Of a stretch of DNA of 64,000 nt, positions 52,763 through 61,432 are shown piece by piece. The DNA is from Enhydrobacter sp. (GTDB lineage Bacteria; Pseudomonadota; Alphaproteobacteria; Reyranellales; Reyranellaceae): assembly GCA_025808875.1 (NCBI GenBank), contig CP075528.1:4214473-4278472 (forward strand), given 5' to 3'. The position numbers were made by a program, and so were the translations under genes. The first letter of the stretch is position 1. Every line of letters begins with the position of its first letter. The notes beneath the pieces are model-generated. The model was not told where the DNA came from. It was given only the letters and a program-made list of their open reading frames with translations, and ran no database searches.

Positions 52763-54078
52763 CTGCCCTCGCCGTCGGCAGCCTGTCGCTGCTCGTCCTG
52801 CTGCTCGCCGTGTGGGCGGGCATGCCGGTGGCGCTGGCGCTGGCCGGAATCTCGCTGGTCGGCGTCTGGCTGATTCGCGGCGACTTCGAGATCGCCGCGA
52901 CCCTGCTCGGCAACGGCGCCTGGGATGCCATCCAGTCGCACCTGTTCGGCGTCGTGCCGCTGTTCGTCCTGATGGGCCTGCTGGTCGGCGTGGCCGATGT
53001 CGGGCGCGACGCCTTCGTCGTCGCCAACCAGGCGCTGCGCCGCGTGCGCGGCGGCCTCGGCATGGCCACGGTGGCGGCCAATACGGTGTTCGCCGCCATC
53101 ACCGGCATTTCCATCGCCTCGGCCGCCGTGTTCACCAAGGTGGCGGTGCCCGAGATGCTGCGCTTCGGCTACGCGCCGCGCTTTGCCGTCGGTGTCGTCG
53201 CCGGCTCGTCGGTGCTCGGCATGCTGATCCCGCCCAGCCTGCTGATGATCCTCTACGCCTTCCTCGCCGAGCAGTCGGTCGGCGCCATGTTCATCGCCGG
53301 CATCCTGCCCGGCCTGCTGCTCGCCTCGATCTATGCGCTGGGCATCCTCGGCGCGGCCCATCTGCGGCCCGACCTGGTCTATGCCGAGGGACGGCCGCAG
53401 CCGGCCGCCGCCGGCGAGCCGCTGATGAGCGGCCTCGAGCTTGGGCGTCGGATCTTCCCGATCGTGCTGCTGATCGGGCTGGTGATCGGCGGCATCTATG
53501 CCGGCTGGTTCACACCGACCGAGGCGGGCGCCATCGGCGCGGCGATCGCGCTGGTGCTCGCCGTCGTGCGCCGCAAGCTCGATGCCAAGGGCCTGTGGCA
53601 GCTGCTGGTCGAGACCGGCCATGTCACGGTGTCGATCTCCTTCCTGATCATCGCCGCCAGCATCTACACCCGCCTGCTCGCCATGTCCGGCCTGCCGCAG
53701 TCGCTGGTCCAGCTCATGCAGGACGCCCAGCTCGGCTACACGGCGTTCCTGCTCGCCTACGTCGCGATCATCCTGCTGCTCGGCACCATCATCGACTCGG
53801 GCTCGATCATGTTGATCGTCTGCCCTCTCACCATCCCGATCGCCAATGCCTTCGGCGTCGATCTGGTGTGGTGGGGCGTGGTCACCGTGCTGGCGGTCGA
53901 GATCGGCCTGCTGACGCCGCCCTTCGGCATCTCGGTCTACGTCGTCAAGAGCACGCTCGACGATCCGCGCGTCGGGCTGGGCGACATCTTCCGCGGCGCC
54001 CTGCCCTTCGCCATCGCCATGCTGGCGGTGCTCGGCCTGCTGATCGCCTTCCCGATCCTGACGCAAGCCCTGCAGTAG
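52759..54078 (+). CDS. dctM: TRAP transporter large permease (DctM type)
   Basis: A 439-residue permease with about twelve to thirteen helices. Signature segments are GISIASAAVFTKVAVPEMLRFGY, GSSVLGMLIPPSLLMILYAF, WFTPTEAGAIGA and GLLTPPFGISVYVVK, all typical of DctM. The GTG start overlaps the dctQ stop, giving tight translational coupling. With DctP and DctQ it forms a complete sodium-driven TRAP importer. Confidence 0.93.
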   Translation: MTALAVGSLSLLVLLLAVWAGMPVALALAGISLVGVWLIRGDFEIAATLLGNGAWDAIQSHLFGVVPLFVLMGLLVGVADVGRDAFVVANQALRRVRGGLGMATVAANTVFAAITGISIASAAVFTKVAVPEMLRFGYAPRFAVGVVAGSSVLGMLIPPSLLMILYAFLAEQSVGAMFIAGILPGLLLASIYALGILGAAHLRPDLVYAEGRPQPAAAGEPLMSGLELGRRIFPIVLLIGLVIGGIYAGWFTPTEAGAIGAAIALVLAVVRRKLDAKGLWQLLVETGHVTVSISFLIIAASIYTRLLAMSGLPQSLVQLMQDAQLGYTAFLLAYVAIILLLGTIIDSGSIMLIVCPLTIPIANAFGVDLVWWGVVTVLAVEIGLLTPPFGISVYVVKSTLDDPRVGLGDIFRGALPFAIAMLAVLGLLIAFPILTQALQ

Positions 54079-54088
54079 CCGTGGCCGC

Positions 54089-54826
54089 TCAGGGCGGGGT
54101 GAGCGACCGCAGGATGGCCTGCGTCAGCAGCAAGCCGATGCATTTCTGCCCGAAGTCGTTCAGATGCAGCCCGTCGAGCTGCACGAACTGGGCGTAGGGC
54201 ATGCCGTCCTCGTACCAGGCACGCATGATGTCGTAGCGGCGGAACAGGCCGGCGCCGTGCTCGCGCGCGGCCTCTGCCATGATCCTCTCGTAGGCTTCCT
54301 TGTCCTGCACCGCCACCACCGCCGGCACATATTGCAGGTTCATCAGCACGAAGTCGGCGCCCAGCGAGCGACCGACACTCAGCCCGTTGCGCAGCCACTT
54401 CCCGAAGGCGTCGAGCGGCATGTGGCGCACGGCGGCATTGGTGCCGGTCTGCCAGATCACCAGCGACGGCAGGTTGCCCTCCATCTCGGCGCGCATGCGC
54501 GCGGCCATCTCCTGCACGTCCTGCCCGCCGATGCCGCGATTGACGACCTCGATCTCGACGTCGGGCAGCGCCTTGTCGAGGCCGATGCGCAGCTGCATGG
54601 GATAGGCGTGGCGCGGATTGGAGACGCCGTAGCCCGCGGTCGAGGACGAGCCGAGGGCGAGGATACGCAGCTTCTTGCGCTCGGCCATCGCCTTGCGCGC
54701 GACCGTGAGCGGCGCGCCGAGGTCGAGCAGCTCCGGCCGGGCGCGGCAGTCGCCCATGGGCTGTGCCGGTGCGGCGCCGGGCGCGAGCAACGTCAGTGCC
54801 GTGACCAGGGCGAGGATGCGGCGCAT
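54089..54826 (-). CDS. SGNH/GDSL hydrolase, exported
   Basis: A 245-residue esterase-like protein with an N-terminal signal peptide (about 1-22). The SGNH blocks are visible: GSSSTAGYG (nucleophile serine among residues 60-62), GIGGQD (block II glycine), TGTN (N130) and DGLHLNDFG (catalytic D and H). It probably deacylates a polysaccharide or lipid outside the cytoplasm. Its ATG overlaps the OpgC stop (TGATG), so it is coupled to that acyltransferase gene, and the pair could add and remove acyl groups on the same glycan. Confidence 0.85.
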   Translation of the reverse strand: MRRILALVTALTLLAPGAAPAQPMGDCRARPELLDLGAPLTVARKAMAERKKLRILALGSSSTAGYGVSNPRHAYPMQLRIGLDKALPDVEIEVVNRGIGGQDVQEMAARMRAEMEGNLPSLVIWQTGTNAAVRHMPLDAFGKWLRNGLSVGRSLGADFVLMNLQYVPAVVAVQDKEAYERIMAEAAREHGAGLFRRYDIMRAWYEDGMPYAQFVQLDGLHLNDFGQKCIGLLLTQAILRSLTPP

Positions 54827-55983
54827 CACGCTGCCGCCTGCGCCATGGCCGGCACGCGCCCGCCGCCCGGCGAATCTCCGCCCTTGAACCAGGCCGCCAC
54901 ATAGGCCGCGACACACATGATGGCGATGCCCGCCACGCTGACCAGGACCTGCGACAGCAATGACCCCTCGAATTGTCCGACGATCACCTGTCCCGACAGT
55001 GCGAGGAAGGTGCCGAGGCAGAATATAAGCAGCGAATGCTCGCCGCATCTGCGAAGTGGCTCGAGCGCGCGCCATTTCAGGAACGCCGCCTGAGCCGGCA
55101 CGGCGAGCCGTACCACCCAGGCCAGCGCCAGGAAGTGGAACAGGCGCAGGACGTCGATGTTGGTCTTGTCGATCGGATAGAGGATGCGGCCCAGCCAGTC
55201 CGGTACCAGCTTGCCGAGCGCATTGAACTGCCAGGACAGGGCGACGAATGCGGCAAGAGCAAGATAGAGGACCGCCAGCACCGTGATCGGCACCCGCCAG
55301 CGGTCGAGCCAGGCCAGTCGCGGCACCAGCACCGCGCAGGCGGCGCCGACATGGAACACGACCTGCCAGGCCAGCGGATTGAAATACCAGACCTTGTTGT
55401 CGGGATAGGCCGGCAGGTTGAAGCCGAACCGCAGGGTCGCGGCATAGAGCAACAGGGACAGGACGATCGCCGTCCACGGCCGGTGCACCACCAGCGGCAG
55501 CACGAAGGGAAAGGCCGCGAGCAGCACGATGTAGAGCGGCAGCACGTCGAGATTGACCGGCCGGAACTTGAGCAGCGCCGCCTGGAGGATCGCCTCGTAG
55601 GGGTTCTCGCCCAGCCCCATGAGCTGCATCTCCTCGATCAGCGAGGGCATGTCGCGCGCCACCGACGCCCAGGCGATCTGCGCCGAGAAGGCGACGAACA
55701 GCAGGATGTGCGCGACATAGAGCTGCCACACCCGGCGATAGATGCGCGCCGCCGCCCGCACCCAGCCCTCGCGCTCCATCATGCGCGCATAGGCGATCAC
55801 CGCCGTGTAGCCCGAGATGTAGACGAAGATCTCGGTGGCATCGCTGAAGCCGTAGTTGCGCACGGTCAGCCAACTCGCGACGTTCTGCGGGATGTGGTCG
55901 AGGAAGATGAACCACAGCGCCAGACCCCGGAACAGGTCGAGGCGGATGTCGCGGCCCGGGCGAAGGACGGACGAGACGGCCAT
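54826..55983 (-). CDS. opgC: OpgC-type membrane acyltransferase
   Basis: A 385-residue polytopic protein with about ten helices and the OpgC pattern RDIRLDLFRGLALWFIFLDHIP at the start, then NYGFSDATEIFVYISGY. OpgC succinylates osmoregulated periplasmic glucans in enterobacteria and Rhodobacter, transferring succinyl from the cytoplasmic side. No opgG/opgH lies in this window, so the acceptor may be a different glucan or glycolipid. It is translationally coupled to an SGNH hydrolase downstream. Confidence 0.85.
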   Translation of the reverse strand: MAVSSVLRPGRDIRLDLFRGLALWFIFLDHIPQNVASWLTVRNYGFSDATEIFVYISGYTAVIAYARMMEREGWVRAAARIYRRVWQLYVAHILLFVAFSAQIAWASVARDMPSLIEEMQLMGLGENPYEAILQAALLKFRPVNLDVLPLYIVLLAAFPFVLPLVVHRPWTAIVLSLLLYAATLRFGFNLPAYPDNKVWYFNPLAWQVVFHVGAACAVLVPRLAWLDRWRVPITVLAVLYLALAAFVALSWQFNALGKLVPDWLGRILYPIDKTNIDVLRLFHFLALAWVVRLAVPAQAAFLKWRALEPLRRCGEHSLLIFCLGTFLALSGQVIVGQFEGSLLSQVLVSVAGIAIMCVAAYVAAWFKGGDSPGGGRVPAMAQAAA

Positions 55984-56043
55984 GGTCCGCCTATTGATAT
56001 CCCAGTCGAGGCGGCTGGGCTACGGTGGCGGAGGAGGAGACGA

Positions 56044-56757
56044 ATGACCAAGACCCCCCTGCTGCTGGTGCCCGGCGTGCTTTGTTCGCCGCGCCTCTAC
56101 GCCGCCCAGCTCGCGGCGTTGAAGGACATCGCCGAGATCGTCGTGCCCGACTGGCGCAAGGCGCCGCTGTCGATCTGGGACAGTTGGGAGACGGCGGCCC
56201 GCTGGGTGCTCGGCCAGGCGCCGGCCGACAAATTCGCGCTCGCCGGGCTGTCGCTCGGCGGCATGATGGCCGTCGAGATCATGCAGATCGCGCCCGAGCG
56301 CGTGACGCGGCTGGCGCTGCTCGACACGGGGATGAGAAGCCAGAACGACGCCGAGAAGGCGGTGCGCCGCGCCCGCATCAGGCTGGCCGACGAGGGCCAT
56401 TTCGAGCTGGTGCTGGGCCTGCAGATGTCGCGCTTCCTCCCGGCCTACCGCCTGCCCGACAAGACGCTGGTCGACGAGGTCATGGCGATGTGCGGCGAGA
56501 TCGGCAAGGAGATCTACAAGCGCCAGGAAGCGCTCGCCGCCATCCGGGTCGACCGACGCCCCGACCTGCCCCGGATCGCGTGCCCGACCGTCGTCGTCTG
56601 CGGCCGCGACGATGCCGCCACGCCGCTCTTCATGTCGGAGGAGATGGCGGCCGCGATCAAGGGCAGCGAGCTGATCGTGGTCGAGCAGTGCGGCCACCTC
56701 GTCACCATGGAGAAACCCGAGGAGACGAATGCCATCCTGAGGCGCTGGCTTGCCTAG
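56044..56757 (+). CDS. alpha/beta hydrolase
   Basis: A 237-residue alpha/beta-fold hydrolase with nucleophile S70 in GLSLGG, a likely acid in CGRDDAATP and the closing histidine in CGHLVTMEKPEE. There is no signal peptide. It resembles small-molecule esterases, lactonases and BioH-type carboxylesterases; no specific substrate can be assigned. The ATG at 56044 follows GGAGGAGG, a strong ribosome site. It diverges from opgC by 60 bp. Confidence 0.85.
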   Translation: MTKTPLLLVPGVLCSPRLYAAQLAALKDIAEIVVPDWRKAPLSIWDSWETAARWVLGQAPADKFALAGLSLGGMMAVEIMQIAPERVTRLALLDTGMRSQNDAEKAVRRARIRLADEGHFELVLGLQMSRFLPAYRLPDKTLVDEVMAMCGEIGKEIYKRQEALAAIRVDRRPDLPRIACPTVVVCGRDDAATPLFMSEEMAAAIKGSELIVVEQCGHLVTMEKPEETNAILRRWLA

Positions 56758-56891
56758 ATGTGGAGTCGCAACAGGTTGTCCTCGGTTAGGCCGAGTTTGC
56801 TGATGGGAGGTTTACCGCCGACGGCGGCCTAGGCGCCACAGGCTTGGTCGTGAGGATACCCATCGAACACCTCGCGAAACAAAAAACGCCC

Positions 56892-56918
56892 TGCCAAAAA
56901 TGCCAAAAATGCCAAAAA
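56892..56918. repeat. three tandem 9-bp repeats
   Basis: TGCCAAAAA is repeated three times in direct succession in the AT-rich gap after the alpha/beta hydrolase, just outside the 3' end of the DUF3987-like gene. The 161-bp gap (56758-56918) otherwise holds a CCGCC/GGCGG hairpin near 56820 and no gene. The repeats could be a slippage tract or part of a replication or transfer-related region of a former mobile element. Confidence 0.6.
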
Positions 56919-58280
56919 TCATCGCAAGGCTGGATTTATGGCCCAGCGTTCGCTAGGGCGCCCTCTGCGCGCTTTGTCCGGACCTGGTATGGCCCGCAAT
57001 GCGCCGGCCGACTCGAGTTGTGCAAGCACATCGTCGACGCCCTCCAGATCCACGGCCTGACCAAGCGCGTGGCGACGAACCTCGCGGCGTGACACGCAGT
57101 CCTTGCGCTGTCGTCGCAGCCATCGCGCCGCGCGCCGGGCGAGACGATCGGTTTCCGTCGTGCCCGCCGCGCCGAACACGGCGCGCGCATGCGGCAGCAG
57201 GTAGTCGGACCACAGCGAATGGGCGGCGTCGACGTCCTCGGCCCGAACCGCGGGGTCGGATTCAGCGCCGGCCCGGCTCGCCCAGTGCATCATCCGCAGC
57301 ACACCCGCCAGGCGCGCGATGGAGGACGGCCCCTTGCCGAGCCAGGCGGCTTCGGCGCCATCGGCATCGTGCCGCAGCGCCCGCACGGCCGGCAGCAGCG
57401 CGTCGAGCCGCGCCACGGCATCCGGGACAAAAGGCAACGTCCTGGGGGTGCTGCCATGCACGGAGAAGGTCATCAGGCGCATCATCATGGCGTTGAAGGC
57501 GACGTGATCGAACGACGACGGGCCGGCGACCAGCGGCGCATGGCCGGGCGGCTCGGGCCAGGCGTAAAGGAAGCGCGCGACGAGAGGCTCGGTGCTCTCA
57601 CGCACGATATCGGTCAGCCGCTCCTGGTCCAGCGCGCCGCAGATTCCGACCGCGAAGCGCTCGACACGGGTGGGCCAGATCTGACGTGCTGGATGGACCG
57701 TCACGTCGCCCGCGCCCCAGGCCCCGATCCAGGCCGGCCGCCACTCGTCCGAGGCGGCGGCGAGGATCCAGTTCGCGAGTTCTTCCCGCCAGAGCGATAC
57801 GCCGCGCCGGCTCGTCTCGAGTTCGCGCGTCACGTACTTGGCCGTCGTGTCGCCCAAGGTCGAGACGCGCAGGTCGAGGCCGGCCTGATCCTCGGTCCGA
57901 CGGGCCCCCACCACGGTACTCGCCAGTTCGACGGCGAGGCGTCCCTTCGCGAGCGCCCGCGTCCGTCCACTCGACGGCCCGCCGACCAGCGCGGGCCACA
58001 GGATGAGCGGCTCGCGCCACGTCCCCGCGACATGCATGCGCACGCTGTTTCCCAGCATCGAAGCGGCGGCGCCGAGCAGCGCCAGGGCAAAGTATTCGGG
58101 CGGCAGAGAGGAAGGCGCTTCCTCCTCGACCCAGGCCCGCCACGGTGTCGGCAGGAGGGACAGGGGAAAGGGCGGCACCGCGGGCCGTCCGCGGCCCAGC
58201 AGGCCCTGATCGAGCTCGGGCCATTCGGCGGCGGGGGCTTCGGCGGCGGCGGGAACGGCGGTTGGCTCGTCGAGCGGCAT
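56919..58280 (-). CDS. DUF3987-like protein with degenerate P-loop (mobile-element type)
   Basis: A 453-residue protein resembling the DUF3987 family, usually found in prophages, plasmids and integrative elements. The nucleotide-binding region reads VGGPSSGRTRAL (residues 99-110), where a canonical Walker A would have GK[ST]; here arginine replaces the lysine. The Walker B-like segment is WREELANWI, a variant of the usual DEL. Both changes suggest weakened or lost ATPase activity. No integrase, transposase or phage gene is nearby. The ATG at 58280 has GAGGAG six bases upstream. AT-rich flanks suggest horizontal origin. Confidence 0.72.
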   Translation of the reverse strand: MPLDEPTAVPAAAEAPAAEWPELDQGLLGRGRPAVPPFPLSLLPTPWRAWVEEEAPSSLPPEYFALALLGAAASMLGNSVRMHVAGTWREPLILWPALVGGPSSGRTRALAKGRLAVELASTVVGARRTEDQAGLDLRVSTLGDTTAKYVTRELETSRRGVSLWREELANWILAAASDEWRPAWIGAWGAGDVTVHPARQIWPTRVERFAVGICGALDQERLTDIVRESTEPLVARFLYAWPEPPGHAPLVAGPSSFDHVAFNAMMMRLMTFSVHGSTPRTLPFVPDAVARLDALLPAVRALRHDADGAEAAWLGKGPSSIARLAGVLRMMHWASRAGAESDPAVRAEDVDAAHSLWSDYLLPHARAVFGAAGTTETDRLARRAARWLRRQRKDCVSRREVRRHALGQAVDLEGVDDVLAQLESAGALRAIPGPDKARRGRPSERWAINPALR

Positions 58281-58334
58281 GGATGGCTCCTCGGGTTGAA
58301 GGAGCCGCACCATAGCGTCGTATGTGAAGTATGT

Positions 58335-58363
58335 ATAGTATTTTATTCGTTCAATTCGTACAA
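58335..58363 (-). promoter_or_regulatory. AT-rich promoter candidate for the DUF3987-like gene
   Basis: On the minus strand, TTGTAC (58363-58358), a 17-bp spacer and TACTAT (58340-58335) lie in an AT-rich block (about 58316-58372) that stands out from the G+C-rich surroundings. The start codon is 54 bp downstream. Confidence 0.45.
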
Positions 58364-58382
58364 ATCGATGTCCATGCCAGGA

Positions 58383-59591
58383 CTACCCGACGACCTTCTT
58401 CTCCCGGAGCTTCGCCAGCTCGGAGTCGCCCAGTCCGGCGACGTCGCGCAGCACCGCGTCGGTGTGCTCGCCGAGCGCCGGCGGCGGGCGGGTGTCGTCG
58501 ACCGGCGTGTCGGAGAAACGGTAGTTCGAACCGATGATCGGCACGTCGCCGACCTTCGAGTGCCGGTAGGTCTTGAGCATGCCGCGGCGCTTGACCTCGG
58601 GATTGTCGAGCGCCTCCTTCATGGTGCGGATCGGACCGGCCGGCAGATGGCGCAGCTTCTCCGCCCAGTTCTCCTTGGTGTCGGTCTTGAGCACGTCCTC
58701 CATCAGCTTGGTCAGCTCGGCGCGGTGGGCGACGCGCTGCTGGATGGTGGAGTAGCGCGGATCGGTCGCCCATTCGGGATGGCCGAGCGCCTTGCAGGTA
58801 TCGACGAACAGCTTCTGGTTGGCGACCGCCATGTAGATCTTGCCGTTCTTCGTGTCGAACGAGGCGTTGGGCACCGAGGCGAAATGGGCATTGCCGGCGC
58901 GCCTGGGCTGCTCGCCGCCGATCAGGTAATAGGCGCCCATGTTGCCGAGGCAGGCGAGCGCGGTGTCGAACAGGGCGAGGTCGATGTACTGGCCCCTGCC
59001 GGTGTCGTGGCGGGCATAGAGCGCGGCGTTGATCGCTGCCACCGAATGGATGCCGGTCATGGTGTCGACGATGGCGATGGCGTGGCGCAGGCCCTCGCCG
59101 TCCGCCTCGCCGTTGACACTCATCATGCCCGATTCGCCCTGCAGCACGGGATCGTAGCCCGGCCGGTCGGCCAGCGGCCCGACCTGGCCGTAGGCCGAGA
59201 TCGAAAGATAGATCAGCCGGGGGAATTTCTTCTGCAGGCTGGCATGGTCGAGGCCGTATTTCTTCAGAACGCCCGGCCGGAAGTTCTCGAGCAGCACGTC
59301 GGCCTTCTCGAGCAGCTTCAGCACGACCGCCTGACCGTCCGGCTTGGTGAAGTCGAGCGCCACGCTCTTCTTGCCCCGGTTGTAGGTCATGAAGAAGTGG
59401 CTCTCGCCGTTCGGGCCGCCGGCGCGCGGCCCGGCGCCCTTGCGCGTGTCGTCGCCGCCGTCGGGATTCTCGATCTTGATCACCTCGGCGCCCATGTCGG
59501 ACAGGATCTGGGAGCAGAGCGGACCGGCGATGACGCGGGTGAAATCGACGACCCTGACGCCTTGGAGCGGCGGACGACCTGACTGTGGCAT
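58383..59591 (-). CDS. CaiB/BaiF family CoA-transferase (class III)
   Basis: A 402-residue class III CoA-transferase. The N-terminal VRVVDFTRVIAGPLCSQILSDMGAEVIKIE, GKKSVALDF and the catalytic aspartate region ALFDTALACLGN fit the family. The substrate acid (for example oxalate, succinate, carnitine or an itaconate-type acid) is unknown. The open frame runs another 1.5 kb upstream across an opposite-strand gene, which is chance. The ATG at 59591 begins at the family N-terminus. It is divergent from a Bug-type binding protein 66 bp away, and the two may share a substrate. Confidence 0.9.
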   Translation of the reverse strand: MPQSGRPPLQGVRVVDFTRVIAGPLCSQILSDMGAEVIKIENPDGGDDTRKGAGPRAGGPNGESHFFMTYNRGKKSVALDFTKPDGQAVVLKLLEKADVLLENFRPGVLKKYGLDHASLQKKFPRLIYLSISAYGQVGPLADRPGYDPVLQGESGMMSVNGEADGEGLRHAIAIVDTMTGIHSVAAINAALYARHDTGRGQYIDLALFDTALACLGNMGAYYLIGGEQPRRAGNAHFASVPNASFDTKNGKIYMAVANQKLFVDTCKALGHPEWATDPRYSTIQQRVAHRAELTKLMEDVLKTDTKENWAEKLRHLPAGPIRTMKEALDNPEVKRRGMLKTYRHSKVGDVPIIGSNYRFSDTPVDDTRPPPALGEHTDAVLRDVAGLGDSELAKLREKKVVG

Positions 59592-59657
59592 GGAATGCAA
59601 GGTAGGGCTGCGTGCGGTGCGCTGTCCATGCGCCCGCTTTGGAATAGACTTTCGCGC

Positions 59658-60641
59658 ATGACCACGTTTCGCATGCCGCTCTCTCGCCGTGCGCTTCTTG
59701 CGGCACCCGCGCTTCTGGCGCTGCCGGCCACTCCCGTCCTCGCCCAGGCCTGGCCCGCCAAGCCGGTCCGCATCGTCGTGCCCTTCGCACCGGGCGGCTC
59801 GGGCGACATCACCTCGCGCATGGTCGGCAAGTACATCGAGGACAAGACCGGCCAGACCTTCGTGATCGAGAACAAGCCGGGCGCCAACGGCATCGTCGGC
59901 ACGCTGGCGGTGAAGAACGCGGCGCCGGACGGCTACACGCTGCTGCTCGCCACCACCTCGACCAACGCCGCCAACGTCCACATGTACAAGAACCCGGGCT
60001 ACGACCCGGAGAAGGACTTCCAGGTGGTCGGCATCATCGGCTCGAGCGGCGCCTTCCTGGTGGTGCCGGCGGAGAGCCGCTTCAAGTCGCTCGCCGACCT
60101 GCTGGCCCACGCCAGGGCCAACCCGGGCAAGCTCAACGCCGCCTACTTCAATGCGAGCTCGCAGGTGCCGGCGGCGGTGCTGGCGGCGCGCGCCGGCGTC
60201 GACTGGCAGGCGGTCGGCTACAAGGCGATCGGCAATGCCTGGAACGACCTCCATGCCGGCACCATCGACTTCATGTTCGTGGACCTGACGGCGTCGCGCG
60301 GCCAGATCGTGCAGGGCAAGGCGCGGCCGCTCGCCATCACCTTGCCCGAGCGCAGCCCGCTCTATCCCGACGTGCCGACACTCGCCGAGAGCTTCCCGGG
60401 CATGACGACCACCGGCTTCCTCGCCATCGCCGTGCCGAAGGCGGTGCCCGACGACATCAAGCAGAAGCTCAACGCGCTGATCGTCGAGGCCACGCATTCG
60501 CCCGACATCCACAAGCGGCTGACCCAGGAGTTCGCGCTGACGCCGCGTCGTTCCGATCTCGCGCAATGCGCCGCGCAGGATCGCGAGGAACGCGCCAAGT
60601 GGGCCGACTACGTCAGGATCGCCAGGATCGAACCGCAGTGA
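59658..60641 (+). CDS. Bug family periplasmic substrate-binding protein
   Basis: A 327-residue extracytoplasmic binding protein (Bug/TctC family). A signal peptide with RR is at about 1-30, ending VLAQ. The family elements IVVPFAPGGSGDITSRMV, VIENKPGANGIVG and LAITLPERSPLYPDVPT are present. It probably binds a carboxylate. No TctAB membrane genes are near, as is common for Bug orphans. It is divergent from the CoA-transferase and convergent with the copper-operon cytochrome, with stops 14 bp apart. Confidence 0.9.
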   Translation: MTTFRMPLSRRALLAAPALLALPATPVLAQAWPAKPVRIVVPFAPGGSGDITSRMVGKYIEDKTGQTFVIENKPGANGIVGTLAVKNAAPDGYTLLLATTSTNAANVHMYKNPGYDPEKDFQVVGIIGSSGAFLVVPAESRFKSLADLLAHARANPGKLNAAYFNASSQVPAAVLAARAGVDWQAVGYKAIGNAWNDLHAGTIDFMFVDLTASRGQIVQGKARPLAITLPERSPLYPDVPTLAESFPGMTTTGFLAIAVPKAVPDDIKQKLNALIVEATHSPDIHKRLTQEFALTPRRSDLAQCAAQDREERAKWADYVRIARIEPQ

Positions 60642-60655
60642 CCGCGGGCGCCACG

Positions 60656-61105
60656 CTAGTGCGTGGCGCGCTGCTGGCGGCTCAGGATATCCGCCGGCCA
60701 GGTGCTCTTGATATAGGCGATGACGGCCGCGATCTCGCGGTCGCTCAGCCGCTCGGCGTAGGCCGGCATGTCGGTGACGTAGCCGGCCGGATAGGCGGCG
60801 GGGCCGCGCTTGGTGATGTCGAACAGGACGCGATCGCTGTGATGCCAGGTATGGCCCGACACGTCGTGCGGCGGCGCCGGCATGCGGCCGTTGGCCAGGC
60901 GGACACGCCAGTCGGGCTGCCCCTCCAGATTGACGCCATGGCACGATGCGCATTCGCGGGCGTAAACCTGCTTGCCCAGCGCGACAGCCCTGCCATCGCG
61001 CGGATCCATCGTCGCGGCCGCCTCGCGGTCTGAACCAAAGTACCAGACCGCGGCCGCCACGCCGACCGCGGCCACGGGGACGACAAGCCAAATGGGTTTC
61101 GCCAT
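60656..61105 (-). CDS. membrane-anchored c-type cytochrome
   Basis: A 149-residue protein with one N-terminal membrane or signal helix (about 5-23) and a single haem site C52-A-S-C55-H56; the probable axial Met is M113 (YVTDMPAY). Class I cytochrome c type. It is the last gene of the copper-handling run, overlapping neither neighbour, and could carry electrons to or from the multicopper oxidase in the periplasm. The ATG at 61105 is preferred to 61135, which would overlap the CusF-like gene. Confidence 0.85.
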   Translation of the reverse strand: MAKPIWLVVPVAAVGVAAAVWYFGSDREAAATMDPRDGRAVALGKQVYARECASCHGVNLEGQPDWRVRLANGRMPAPPHDVSGHTWHHSDRVLFDITKRGPAAYPAGYVTDMPAYAERLSDREIAAVIAYIKSTWPADILSRQQRATH

Positions 61106-61118
61106 CGCTCCCGTCCCG

Positions 61119-61409
61119 CTAGCCGCCCTTGCCAAGCCTGGTCACGGTGATGGCGCCGTTCACGCGGTCGGCCTCGAACTCGATCTTGTCGCCCGGCTTC
61201 ATCCTGTCGAGCATCGCCGGGTCGGCGACGCGGAACACCATGGTCATGCTGTCCATGTCGAGCTTCCTGATGGGGCCGTGCTTGATCGTGACCTTGCCGG
61301 CCGCCTTGTCGACCTTGGTGACTTCACCCTTCACCATGTCGCCCTGGGCGAATGCCGGTGCGGCGAACAGCGCGACCGCGGCGAGGGCGGCCAGAATTCT
61401 CCTCAGCAT
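61119..61409 (-). CDS. CusF-like periplasmic copper-binding protein
   Basis: A 96-residue protein with signal peptide (about 1-21) and one small beta-barrel domain of CusF type. Ligands H44, M55 and M57 (KHGPIRK...SMTM) match the CusF H/M/M set; the tryptophan that caps Cu(I) in E. coli CusF is replaced by M52 here. It is likely a periplasmic Cu(I)/Ag(I) chaperone. GGAGA lies 5 bp before the ATG. It is between the cupredoxin and cytochrome c genes. Confidence 0.85.
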   Translation of the reverse strand: MLRRILAALAAVALFAAPAFAQGDMVKGEVTKVDKAAGKVTIKHGPIRKLDMDSMTMVFRVADPAMLDRMKPGDKIEFEADRVNGAITVTRLGKGG

Positions 61410-61432
61410 GTCAGTCTCCTTTCCGATTGGTC

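Noticed and set aside
56892..56918. Possible CRISPR-like repeats
   Set aside because: The units are only 9 bp and directly abutting with no spacers.
58383..61091. A 902-codon minus-strand frame suggesting a fusion upstream of the CoA-transferase
   Set aside because: The extra 500 codons run antisense to a well-formed Bug binding protein and start inside the cytochrome c gene. The CoA-transferase N-terminus is at 59591.
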